Shown here: piece after piece, positions 15,242 through 25,100 of the stretch
Numbering within the stretch: position 1 is the stretch's first letter
Layout: each line of letters starts with the position of its first letter
Assembly (NCBI GenBank): GCA_017994175.1
Contig: JAGOLH010000025.1
Coordinates: forward strand, 1 to 40,822
Length of the DNA stretch: 40,822 nucleotides
Origin: Bacteroidales bacterium
GTDB lineage: Bacteria > Bacteroidota > Bacteroidia > Bacteroidales > ML635J-15
Reading direction: 5' to 3'
Position numbers and translations under genes: made by a program
The notes under the pieces: model-generated
What the model was told of the DNA's origin: nothing
The model's database searches: none
What the model saw: only the letters and a program-made list of their open reading frames with translations

Positions 15242-16578
15242 CAGATATATTTATTTCGTTTATCAATAAATTTCACAGGTTTACGGTTTACATCGTTTGC
15301 ATTTACCTTTTTAATTTCTTCGGGGTCAGCAAGAGTGACATTAGGTGCAACACGCAGTTTTGCCCTGAATCTATCTTTCAGTTCTTTCTGAATATTTTCT
15401 CCGGCACTTTGGTGCTCGGCACGGCAACCAATATAAATTACAATATCATCATTGCCATTTTCGTCGGTATCGACCACAACATAGTAATTGTCGATATATT
15501 CCACATTATCGAGAACATCAAATATTGCCGCAGGATACAAGGTAGTACCTTTATATTTTATCATTTGTTTACGACGCCCGATAATAGGACTTATTCTCAT
15601 AGTTTTACGACCGCAGCTGCATGCTTCGGTAAAAAACCGCGCAATATCGCCGGTGCGGAATCGCAATAATGGCATACCTTCTACACCTATGGTAGTGATT
15701 GTTAACTCGCCGGCTTCACCTTCAGGAACAATACAGCCATTTTCATCAACCAATTCGGCGATAATAAGCTCCGGATGATGGTGACCGCCACAACCACAGC
15801 TACATTCGGTGAAACTGGTAGCCATTTCGGTAGAAGCATAGGTAGAGTATAATTCAATATCCCACTTTTCCTTAATTTTTCTACCGAGTAAGTTCAACGT
15901 AAAATCCTGTTCTCTAAGGTTCTCTCCAATACAAACTGCTTTTTTTATACTCGATTTTCGGTAGTCGATACCGTTCTCTTCGGCGTATTTGATAATTTTC
16001 ATAATAAATGAAGGCACCACAACTATTGCATCCGGTCGGATCCTGTTTATTGTATCCCATTGTAATTCAGGTATGCCGTTTCCAACCCTAATGATACTTG
16101 CACCCATACGCCTGATACCCAGGAAATATGCCAGGCCTGCCATAAAACGCTTATCAATGGTAGTCATCAGCTGATATATTTCTCCTTGATGACCACCGGC
16201 ACAGCTAAACGAAATAGCTTCGTTATATGCCAGCCTGTCAAGGTCATTGTCAGTCATAGCAAAAGTAACAGGGTCGCCCAATGTGCCTGAAGTGGTGATA
16301 TAATCCACTATTTTTTCGCGTTCAACGCAAAGAAAGTCTTCGTTGTATTGCTGCAAACAGGTTTTATCGGTAAGAGGGATATATTTCAGGTCTTCCAATT
16401 GTTTAATCGCAGAAATATCAATATTTTCGCTGTGGAACAAGCGTTTATAATAGCTTGATTTTTGCTGTAAATAGAACAACGTTTCACGAAGTTTCTTTTC
16501 TTGAAACTGTTTAATAACAAGGGGGTCTTGATATTCAATATCAGGATTCAGATTTCTGGTTTTGTAGTTCTCTTCCAT
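15241..16578 (-). CDS. PaaK-like adenylate-forming ligase
   Basis: The ATG at 16578 is preferred over 16596, giving 445 residues. ANL-superfamily motifs are present: TTSGTLGDPVTF (ATP loop, ~115-126), YSTYASTEMATSF (~247-259) and RFRTGDIARF (~312). The cysteine/histidine patch ECSCGCGGHHHPE and the CSCGRKTMRISPIIGRRKQM hinge are typical of phenylacetate-CoA ligases. The enzyme should activate an aryl acid as AMP ester and pass it to CoA or an ACP. In a cluster that begins with an ammonia-lyase, 4-coumarate is the likely substrate, which would make it the starter-loading enzyme (inference). It adjoins the esterase gene upstream and the acyltransferase downstream. Confidence 0.82.
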   Translation of the reverse strand: MEENYKTRNLNPDIEYQDPLVIKQFQEKKLRETLFYLQQKSSYYKRLFHSENIDISAIKQLEDLKYIPLTDKTCLQQYNEDFLCVEREKIVDYITTSGTLGDPVTFAMTDNDLDRLAYNEAISFSCAGGHQGEIYQLMTTIDKRFMAGLAYFLGIRRMGASIIRVGNGIPELQWDTINRIRPDAIVVVPSFIMKIIKYAEENGIDYRKSSIKKAVCIGENLREQDFTLNLLGRKIKEKWDIELYSTYASTEMATSFTECSCGCGGHHHPELIIAELVDENGCIVPEGEAGELTITTIGVEGMPLLRFRTGDIARFFTEACSCGRKTMRISPIIGRRKQMIKYKGTTLYPAAIFDVLDNVEYIDNYYVVVDTDENGNDDIVIYIGCRAEHQSAGENIQKELKDRFRAKLRVAPNVTLADPEEIKKVNANDVNRKPVKFIDKRNKYI

Positions 16579-16596
16579 TTCTAACAACCGGCACAC

Positions 16597-17454
16597 TTAT
16601 TTCAAAATGTTTTTTTTGTGTAACCATTCTAAACAATCGGCTTGCCATGGCGGAGTATATTTTTTTGTTTTTCCTGCTCCAAAGCCATGTCCACCGTTTT
16701 CGTAAAGAAGGTATTCAACATCAACACCGGCTTTCTTCATATTTTCGTTCAGATAAAAACTATTGCGGTAATCAACTACATCATCATCTTTCGCGTGAAT
16801 CAGCAATACAGGAGGTATTCCCTGGTGCACATTAGCCTCCAGCGACATTTTATCTTCAAGGTCCTTATCTTTTGCCTTTCCTAACAGATTTTTCTTCGAC
16901 CGTTGGTGAGCAATACTATCTTGCATCGATACAACCGGATACACCATTACTGTGAAATCGGGCCGAAGCGACACATCTGATTCTGTGTTCCCGATATAGT
17001 TTTCATCATAATATAGCGATGCTGTTCCCACGAGGTGCCCACCTGCTGAAAACCCCATCACTCCCACCGATTCAGGGTTGACACCATATTTAGAGGCATT
17101 TTGCCTGACATACTGGATGGCTTTTTGCAAATCCTCAATCATTGCAGGGTGATGCCACCCAAACTGCGAAACTCTGTATTTAAGTACGAAAGCTGTAATT
17201 CCCTGCGAATTGAGCCAATCTGCAACATAAAACCCCTCATGAGTCATTCCAAGATGATGATAACTTCCTCCGGGGCATATGATTACGCAAGTTCCGTTTT
17301 TAATGTTTGCTTCCGGTTCGCATACATATAATTTCACTTTTTCCTGATTCGGATTACCAACATCTTTCCATAAAAACACCTCCTCTTTACCTTTAAAAAG
17401 GGTGTTTTCAATCATCATGGCGATCCAAATAAAAACAAAATTCTTCACAATCAT
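16597..17454 (-). CDS. Alpha/beta hydrolase, esterase/lipase family
   Basis: This 285-residue protein has oxyanion region IICPGGSYHHLGM (~58-70), nucleophile elbow GFSAGGH (~134-140) with catalytic Ser, an Asp in LLIHAKDDDVVDY (~218-230) and His in YENGGHGFG (~246-254). The triad is complete. The family includes acetyl-xylan-like esterases and BD-FAE-type hydrolases. ATGs at codons 1, 13 and 14 are all possible; the short hydrophobic start could be a weak signal or untranslated. It is placed in the pigment transcription unit, where it could deacylate an intermediate or glycosylated product, but no substrate can be read from the sequence. Confidence 0.8.
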   Translation of the reverse strand: MIVKNFVFIWIAMMIENTLFKGKEEVFLWKDVGNPNQEKVKLYVCEPEANIKNGTCVIICPGGSYHHLGMTHEGFYVADWLNSQGITAFVLKYRVSQFGWHHPAMIEDLQKAIQYVRQNASKYGVNPESVGVMGFSAGGHLVGTASLYYDENYIGNTESDVSLRPDFTVMVYPVVSMQDSIAHQRSKKNLLGKAKDKDLEDKMSLEANVHQGIPPVLLIHAKDDDVVDYRNSFYLNENMKKAGVDVEYLLYENGGHGFGAGKTKKYTPPWQADCLEWLHKKNILK

Positions 17455-17509
17455 AACAATTCAACTTCGAGGTTACATCAGCCGGCAATTTATAAAAAAA
17501 TAAATAAAT

Positions 17510-17884
17510 TTATTCTGTTACTAAATTATCCAATTCTTCAGGGCTGAGTATTTTATAGTTGGGGTCCCTTAATTCTGAGCCGTCGCAGGTAAATTGAACC
17601 AAATAGTTTTTTTCGCTATAAAACGATAACTTCGATTTCATTTCGGGGTTACACTCAATATAAACAAGCTTTCCGGGATTAAGCGAAAATTCGTCACATA
17701 TTTGCATAGCAAGTGATGCAGCAACATTGGTTACAGAAGTACCCGGATTATCGCGGTACAATTCAGTGACGATTATCACAGAATGAGATTTTTTATTAAC
17801 GATTTTAAGGCCACATCGTGATGGCAAATCCCATAATCCCTTAAAGTCATAAATAATATCAATATGATCGTTACTTATTTTCAT
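17510..17884 (-). CDS. Unrecognised small protein
   Basis: This 124-residue soluble protein has no signal peptide or membrane helix. It reads as an alpha/beta domain with the segment SVIIVTELYRDNPGTSVTNVAASLAMQICDEF and a later PGKLVYIECNPE. I do not recognise the family. It follows the radical SAM gene by 7 bp and is followed by a 55-bp gap before the esterase gene, so it is very likely translated from the same message and may be an accessory partner of the radical SAM protein (inference). Confidence 0.6.
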   Translation of the reverse strand: MKISNDHIDIIYDFKGLWDLPSRCGLKIVNKKSHSVIIVTELYRDNPGTSVTNVAASLAMQICDEFSLNPGKLVYIECNPEMKSKLSFYSEKNYLVQFTCDGSELRDPNYKILSPEELDNLVTE

Positions 17885-17891
17885 GCTTCAA

Positions 17892-19172
17892 TTAACTGAT
17901 ATTTCTGATTACTTCCTTTCCGAACGATTTTGTCGCCAAATTGCGGTTACGTGGTTTAAAAGTACCATCATTCATTTCGCGCAAAACAATTTTCGAAAAC
18001 AATTTAAACATTTTCTGCTCCTGTGACTCATCTTTGTAAAAGGCTTCCCATGCATAGCGATACAACTCATGCAAGCGTTCCGGTGACATTTGGGCAGGCT
18101 TATAAACCACTGTATCGGCATTATAGTGGTCCCAGTCGTGGTCAAATATTCTGCCTTCACGCTTTAAATCATCATATACCTTGGTGTGAGGGAATGGAGT
18201 AAGCACTGTAAACTCAGCAAGGTCGAGATCAATTTCAAGAAGAAAATCAATCAGTCGTTTAATATCATCTTCACTTTGATTATCAAGTCCCAATAAAATT
18301 GTTCCCTCCACTCCTATTCCATAGTCGTGATACCGTTTGATTCTTTCTTTAATATAATCGGAGGTATCGAATACTGCCTGATATACATACCATGCACCTG
18401 CCTGTGCAGCCAAATCAAGCACTTTGGGGTCATCTTCAATAGTGTGACTAATCCATTTTTTCTTCATGGGAATCATGTTACGGAACAAATCGATCTCCCA
18501 CTGAGTGTTTTGAGCAAGAGAATTGTCAACTATGAACAGGCGGTTATTATCGATTGTTTCGAGCTCTTCCAGCACTCTATCAATCGGCCTAGGCCGAAAC
18601 TGACGGCCTCCAAGGTAGGATACGGCGCAAGGATAACAACTGAACCTGCACCCTCTCGATGCGTGAAAAAGATCGACCATTTGCACACCCTTATGGTTGT
18701 ACATTTCTCTTTTCAGGATTTCGCGGCGTGCCGGACCAACCAAATCGATTGGAGGCAACTGCACAAGATAATTATAGAGTTTTTTTAAGTTGTTGTTTTT
18801 AAAGTCCTCGAAAACCTCTTCCAGCCTGCCTTCACATTCTCCCAAAAACACCGAATCAGCATGAAGCATGGTTTCTTCAGCATGTAGCATAGTGGAAATA
18901 CCTCCAAAAATCACTTTCTTGCCGCGCTTCCTGAATTCATGAGCAATAGCCCAACCACGTTTCACCTGGGTGCTAAGCATCATCGATATGCCTACAAAAT
19001 CGCATACTTCATCAAAATCGATGTCTTCGACATTTTCATCGGTAAACGAAACATCCACATAATCGGGCAAAGCAGCCGCCATAACAACAGGACCATGAGG
19101 TGGCAGATTAAAAGTTGTCTGCCCCTCTAATTTCTTCCACTTCGGGTAAATTAATTTGAATTTAATCTGCAT
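17892..19172 (-). CDS. B12-binding-type radical SAM protein
   Basis: This 426-residue protein has an N-terminal cobalamin-binding-like Rossmann region (~25-125; FVGISMMLSTQVKRGWAIAHEFRKRGKKVIFGG, GECEGRLEEVF). A radical SAM barrel follows with RGCRFSCYPC, cysteines 175, 179 and 182 as CX3CX2C for the 4Fe-4S cluster, then GTILLGLDNQSEDDIKRLIDFL (~275-296). No base-off DxHxxG cobalamin motif is evident, so B12 use is uncertain. Such proteins methylate, rearrange or couple unactivated carbons. Its place next to two polyene-type flavoproteins suggests tailoring of the chain or head group, but the reaction is unknown. Confidence 0.85.
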   Translation of the reverse strand: MQIKFKLIYPKWKKLEGQTTFNLPPHGPVVMAAALPDYVDVSFTDENVEDIDFDEVCDFVGISMMLSTQVKRGWAIAHEFRKRGKKVIFGGISTMLHAEETMLHADSVFLGECEGRLEEVFEDFKNNNLKKLYNYLVQLPPIDLVGPARREILKREMYNHKGVQMVDLFHASRGCRFSCYPCAVSYLGGRQFRPRPIDRVLEELETIDNNRLFIVDNSLAQNTQWEIDLFRNMIPMKKKWISHTIEDDPKVLDLAAQAGAWYVYQAVFDTSDYIKERIKRYHDYGIGVEGTILLGLDNQSEDDIKRLIDFLLEIDLDLAEFTVLTPFPHTKVYDDLKREGRIFDHDWDHYNADTVVYKPAQMSPERLHELYRYAWEAFYKDESQEQKMFKLFSKIVLREMNDGTFKPRNRNLATKSFGKEVIRNIS

Positions 19173-19189
19173 TGTTTGAAATGAATATG

Positions 19190-20698
19190 TTATTTTTTAT
19201 TTGCTTCAACTATTTTTCTAATAATATTATCGACTCCTACCAATGTTCCAACCGTAACAATTGCACTCAGAGGGACGCCAACAATTCCATGCAAATTTAA
19301 GTTTTGTCCGGTTAATAACAAATTATCAAGCTTCGTCCTTGGCAATACTTGCGATTTTACTATGTTCTTGCAGTCTTTTACATAACCGTAGAGGGAACCA
19401 TCTTTTGTTCCAAGGTAATCGCGTAAGGTCAACGGCGTCGAGCTAAAAACATGCTGAATTGTGTCGGGAAAACCAGGGAAAACTGTATTTACTTTTTCGA
19501 TGATCTTTTGCTGATATTTTAGTTTAAAATCTAAATAATCCTGTTCTCTTTCCCCCAGTTTTGTGTTCTCCCATTTTTTCACCATATCAAAGCTCATGAT
19601 GCAATTAATAATTGCTTTTTCGGCGTATTCATTCTGGTTTGCGGTCGAAGGAGTTATCATCATAAATCCGGGAGGGAAACTTTCTTCGGTATAGTCGGTT
19701 GCCTGCCAAACAGCATCGTAATCGTTGAAATAGTAGTAATTATAATTTAAAAATTTAAAAGTATTTGGTTTGAAAATTACATATACCGAGAACGCCGAAT
19801 AGGAATTATCAAGCGATTGAAGTCTGTCGCGATAAGAGTGTTGCACTTTACCGGGTTCAATCATATCGAGCATTATCGAAGGGTGTATCGAAGAAATATA
19901 ATAATCGGCAGAATAGCTTTTGTTGTCGGAAGTCGATAATGAAGTAATGCTTTTATTTTCAACTTCAATCTTTTTTACTTCTGCATTTAATATCACCTCA
20001 CCACCAAGCCGGGTAATACAATCGACCATTGCATCCGCCAGCTGCTGGCTGCCTCCGTTAAAACGCGATGCACCTTCAATACAGAATTTAGTAACCAGTG
20101 CATGAATATAAACTGGGGTGACATCGTACAATCCGGCGTATAGGCTGTTATCCCAGGCCAACACCATCTGCAGTTTTTTGTCTGATGTAAATGATGCAAT
20201 ATAATCACCTGTCGAGGTAAGAAATCTCTCATCGGAATAGCCAAGGTTCTGATTTTCGAGCCGCATGTTGAACATTGGAATTGAATTCGATAATTCGTAA
20301 ATTCCGTTTACATAGGCCTTAATATTATCGGTTTCGTTCGGAAACTTCTCCGCCAACAATCTAATGTAGTTTTCTTTACCAACACCCATATAATATTTCT
20401 GATCGTCGCAACCAACGTGCATCAAGTCGAAGCCGTCTTTATTCAAAGGTTTTATATCGAGTTTGTCGGTAATTCCCAAATAGTTGAACAATTTTCGCAA
20501 CACGCCGCCTTCCTCGAAGCCACTGATATAATGAATGCCTGTTTCGAAAACCACACCATGTTTTTTGAAGCAATGCAAACCACCTCCAATGGTAAAGTGC
20601 TTTTCTAAAATTGTAACATGGTAACCCTCTTTTGCAAGCAAACAACCACTAACCAAGCCACCCAAACCTCCTCCAATGATAATTACATCTTTTCCCAT
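19190..20698 (-). CDS. CrtI/retinol-saturase-type FAD oxidoreductase (second of tandem pair)
   Basis: This 502-residue protein opens with the FAD dinucleotide fold DVIIIGGGLGGLVSG then ILEKHFTIGGGLHCF and GIHYISGF. Its C-terminal TGQNLNLHGIVGVPLSAI is the second FAD-contact region. These are features of the phytoene desaturase / carotenoid isomerase / retinol 13,14-saturase superfamily acting on conjugated polyenes. It abuts a paralogue of the same layout. In a polyene cluster it may saturate, desaturate or isomerise a double bond of the aryl polyene. It has no signal peptide. Confidence 0.87.
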   Translation of the reverse strand: MGKDVIIIGGGLGGLVSGCLLAKEGYHVTILEKHFTIGGGLHCFKKHGVVFETGIHYISGFEEGGVLRKLFNYLGITDKLDIKPLNKDGFDLMHVGCDDQKYYMGVGKENYIRLLAEKFPNETDNIKAYVNGIYELSNSIPMFNMRLENQNLGYSDERFLTSTGDYIASFTSDKKLQMVLAWDNSLYAGLYDVTPVYIHALVTKFCIEGASRFNGGSQQLADAMVDCITRLGGEVILNAEVKKIEVENKSITSLSTSDNKSYSADYYISSIHPSIMLDMIEPGKVQHSYRDRLQSLDNSYSAFSVYVIFKPNTFKFLNYNYYYFNDYDAVWQATDYTEESFPPGFMMITPSTANQNEYAEKAIINCIMSFDMVKKWENTKLGEREQDYLDFKLKYQQKIIEKVNTVFPGFPDTIQHVFSSTPLTLRDYLGTKDGSLYGYVKDCKNIVKSQVLPRTKLDNLLLTGQNLNLHGIVGVPLSAIVTVGTLVGVDNIIRKIVEANKK

Positions 20699-22198
20699 TT
20701 AGCAATTTTTAATGTCGTTAATAATAGTATTTATTCCCAAATATTCCGAACAGGTTATTATAGCGCCAATGGTGACTCCCAGAATGCCATGCGAATTAAT
20801 GTTTTGTCCCGTCATATATAGGTTTGGAATCTTTGTTCGTTGCGATATCAGTGTTTGTGTAGGAAAATTTTTATCGCGCAAAACACCATACATCGAGCCT
20901 TCTTTGGTAGCTGTGTAATCGCGGTAGGTTAATGGAGATGATGTAGAATATGATTCTATCTTAGCAATTATACCAGGGAAACTCTTTTCGAGGGAGGCCA
21001 GCATTTGTTGTGCTTTACTCAGCTTAAATTCGAGATAATCAGGGCCTCTGCGATTTACCATTGTATTCTCCCATTTCTTCACTTCATCATAATGCATGTA
21101 GCCAATCAATACAGCACTGTTTGCATAATAGGTATTTTCGCTTTCGGACGTAGCCTGATGCATGAACAAATAACTCAATGGCCAGTTGTCGGCGTTGTAG
21201 TTTTCGCATTGCCACACATCACTCCCTGCATAATAGTAGAAATTGTGATTCAGATATTTTACGCTATTTTCGCGAAACTTAATATATACTGTGAAATTCG
21301 AAATCGAATTAGTAAGATTAGAAATTCGCAAGCGTGTTGCATTTCGAATCAAAGCTGTATCAATTTTATCGATAGTTGCCTGAGGATGTATGTTCGAAAT
21401 AAAGCTCTTACCTTCGATAATTTCACCGTTTTGAAGCAGCACTGACACCATTTTTTCAGAATCACAGTTGAATTTTACCACCTCTGAATTGGTTACTATT
21501 TCTCCTCCGAACTTTTGAATAGAGCGGGATAAAGAAGATGCAATACAGTCGCTACCACCCACAATACGATAAGCGCTTTGAATATAAAAATTATTAATTA
21601 GAGCATGAATGTACAATGGAGTGATATCCTTGTGCCCTGCATACAGCGGTAAATTGCCGACCAGTATATTTCGCAGAGTTTGGTTTTTGGTAATAGAGTC
21701 GATGAATTCGTTAATGCTCGATTTTATGGATTCGATATTAAGAAATACGTGCTGATCAATTTCTTGCAAATTGTATAATGGCGACTCATTGGCAATTTCT
21801 CGAATTCTTTCGGTATAGTTTTTAATATTTTCGTATTCGTTAGGGAACGACATCGACAAAGTGTCGGTAAAATTATCAAAGCCCATGGCATACTTATATA
21901 TCGAATCCTTGTACGAAATAACATCGTAACCGTCTTCATCCAGCTTTTGCAATTTGACATCCTCAAGTAGTGAGAAATATCTGAAAAACCTGTGCATTAC
22001 CTGCCCCGGATCCATACTGCCGATATAATGCATTCCGGTATCGAATTTCACACCACCGCTGTTAAATGTTTGCAGACAACCGCCAATCTGACGATTTTTT
22101 TCCAGGATTAGGACTTTAAAACCGTTTTTAACAAGGATATAACCGCAAAGCAATCCTCCCAGGCCACTTCCAATAATTACCACATCGTATTTCGCCAT
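20699..22198 (-). CDS. CrtI/retinol-saturase-type FAD oxidoreductase (first of tandem pair)
   Basis: This 499-residue protein has DVVIIGSGLGGLLCGY, ILEKNRQIGGCLQTF and DTGMHYIGSMDPGQ at the N-terminus and TGQNINSHGILGVTIGAI at the C-terminus. It is a clear paralogue of the following gene and zero bases separate them. Its start overlaps the last base of the MMPL-fusion stop. Shared features cover the whole length but the sequences are well diverged, so the two probably perform different steps or form a heterodimer rather than duplicate each other (inference). Confidence 0.87.
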   Translation of the reverse strand: MAKYDVVIIGSGLGGLLCGYILVKNGFKVLILEKNRQIGGCLQTFNSGGVKFDTGMHYIGSMDPGQVMHRFFRYFSLLEDVKLQKLDEDGYDVISYKDSIYKYAMGFDNFTDTLSMSFPNEYENIKNYTERIREIANESPLYNLQEIDQHVFLNIESIKSSINEFIDSITKNQTLRNILVGNLPLYAGHKDITPLYIHALINNFYIQSAYRIVGGSDCIASSLSRSIQKFGGEIVTNSEVVKFNCDSEKMVSVLLQNGEIIEGKSFISNIHPQATIDKIDTALIRNATRLRISNLTNSISNFTVYIKFRENSVKYLNHNFYYYAGSDVWQCENYNADNWPLSYLFMHQATSESENTYYANSAVLIGYMHYDEVKKWENTMVNRRGPDYLEFKLSKAQQMLASLEKSFPGIIAKIESYSTSSPLTYRDYTATKEGSMYGVLRDKNFPTQTLISQRTKIPNLYMTGQNINSHGILGVTIGAIITCSEYLGINTIINDIKNC

Positions 22199-25100
22199 TA
22201 CTTCCTGTTTTTAACTATCCAAATACCTTTTTTATTCCCTTCAGAAACAACACAACCCATATCAACAAATAATCTTGCCCCTGAGTTCATTTCTGCCACC
22301 AAAAATATAAAATCCCGATTTGCCAACAAGCATTTCCTAATTGTTTGTTCCGAAGGTTCAACACCGGCTATCAGGTCAAATTCACTGTAATCAATATCCT
22401 CATCTGCGGGTTCCGAATAGTGTAAATTTGGAGGATTCGAAACACAGTTTCCGGCAATATCTAACTTATCTCTATCATTGTCGGTGGCATACACCTGCAG
22501 GTTCTTTTTTACCAGAGATATCATCAAAGAGACTGTTCCAAACCCACATTCTGCAATACATACTCTGCCTGTATCAGGCAAGGAAGTTATTAATGCTTCA
22601 AAATTACTATAGCTTCGCATCAATCTGCGTGCACTGCGCTCAATAAACGCGCCCTTGTAAACATAATTATGTATTACAAGATTGCTGAAATAAGATGGCG
22701 TTTCAATTGCATCAACCATATTGCCGTATTCTTCAATGTACATCTTTCTGATATTTCGTGCACGCTCCGAATAATTATCACCGTACATTTTATCATCCGG
22801 TTTTATGCGCTGCAAAATTTTTATCGTTGCTTTCCCCTTCCTTAAAAGCATTTCTTTTTTTGGTAAGGCATGACCCAAGCCATGAACAATAACAGGAATA
22901 ATATCGAGATTTAGTTTTTCGGCCAAATAAAATGCCCCTCGGTGGAAACGCAGAATAGAACAGTCTTCGGAGCGCGTGCCTTCCGGAAACACCATAATGG
23001 AATACCCCTTTTCTACCATTTGTCCCAGACGGGCTATACTGTTTTCGATACCGGTGGCAACAGGATAATAATCGGCATAGCGTATCATTCGTCCATAAAA
23101 AGGGGAATTCCATACCCATTCGTTGGTGAGGATAACAATTTTAGGAGATAACATCATGATATACATCAAATCGATATGCGCCTGATGGTTACAAATTATT
23201 ACCCCGGGTTGCGAAAAGTCTTCGTTGTATTCATTGATGATTTCACGCTTAACAAACGGAATTTTTCTTGTAACCAAATCGGTTACATACTGCATAGCCT
23301 TGTGGTATCGCAGTTTGTTCTTGTCCGTTTTTCTGCTGATCCCCAGTAAAAAGAACCCAATGCAAGTTAATACCAGTGTGCCTAAAAGGAAAGCGCAAAA
23401 ACTATAAACCGTAGCAAAAAAATTCACAAATGTTACAGGTATCAGTCTTTTTTTACCGTTTTTATAGGTAATTGCATGGTAAAATATTGGGGGTATAATA
23501 AACGATATCAGCACCACAGAAATCATCCCGATAATTGTGACATTACCCAGCGACTTCATGGCAGGGTGTTTTGCAAAAACCAAGGTACCTATACCAACAA
23601 ACATAGTTACTGCCGACAAAACAACCGCCGTTTTGTACGACGAGAGCAGTTTACGACGACTGGCGTATTCACTCATCATACCTTCCATCATAAATATGGT
23701 GTAATCATCGCCAAGTCCAAATATAAAAGTCGCAAGAATTATGTTCACAATATTGAATCCCACACCAAAAACCGACATAATACCCAAAATCCAAATCCAA
23801 CTGATAAGCATGGGCAAAAACGCAATCACCGACAATTCGAGACGGCCAAACGAGATTGTAAGAAAAAGCAGTACCAGGAAACTGCATATATAAAGCACTC
23901 TGTTAAAATCGTCTGAAAGCAAATCAACGAGCGATTGCGCCACACTTCCTGAGTCGAATACAAAACAATTGCTGCCCGATAATTTCCGTGATACTTCAGC
24001 AGTGTTATCTTTTCCGGTATTTATAACACTCACAACCATGGCTCGTTCACCCGTTACAATCAGATAGTCTTTCAGAAAATTTTCGGTTATTATAGAAAAG
24101 TAAGCGGACGGTTGAACAGTATATGTGCTATCAAGCGCGTTTAGGAAACCATCGAAAGACTCCTTTTTGAATCCTTGTTTTACAGCTTCTTCAACAAAAA
24201 TATCCTTAAATGTTACGCTGCGACTTTCCCAGAATTGATTCCATTTCTGAATCTTTGCTTTTTGCATTTGTGAAGAAGGCAAAAACTGTCCAATACCCGA
24301 AATGCTTTGTATCGTACCTGCTTCCCTTAATGAATCAATCACGTCTTTTTTGCTCTCATATTGCTGTAATGCCACATCGAGAGTAGCAGCATCCGACACA
24401 AAATAAACCGACTTTTCTCCCAACGTCGTATAAGCACTCATCTCCTCAAACGATTCCTTTTGTTCAGGAGTCATGTAGTTTATTTTGTTCATCTCCGTTT
24501 CGAAGTTCACATCGAACGAAAAATAGAAAAACACAAAAGTCAGCAGCACAACGACTGTAATTATCCATCGGTTGCGGTCGATGCGGTAACCTGAAATACG
24601 ATCGATCACACCAGTTTTTTCGACATTGAGGTTGGGTTGATTTTTAAGGAAATGGGGTAAAAATATCAGGACAAACAGTAGGGTGCCGGCGAGAGAAAAA
24701 GCCGCAAACAATCCGAAATCGCGCATTGAATCGGCACTGATGAACAGTAGGCTGAGAAATGCTCCCACAGTTGTAATGCTGCCTGTAATCATTGGCGAAG
24801 AAATATCTCTGAGCACTTCACCCTGATTGTGTGCATATTTGGCGTGGATCAAATAATGCAGTGAATAGTTAATAGCAATACCAAAAATTACAGAACCCGC
24901 CCCAATAGCAATGGCAGAGATTGTACCTTTAAGAAAATATAGAGCTGCGAGAGCCATTAATGCACCAAAAAGCACCGGGACAGCAATGAGAACGATAGAT
25001 TTTACACTGCGAAAAAACCATAGTAATAATCCCAATATCAACACTACTGATATCAGTATGGCAAGATAACTGTCGTTTTTAATCTGTTTCGCATTGCTCA

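Noticed and set aside
23476..23916. Plus-strand open frame opposite the MMPL domain
   Set aside because: Its composition (His, Asn, Lys, Arg-rich) is that of an antisense frame over membrane helices.
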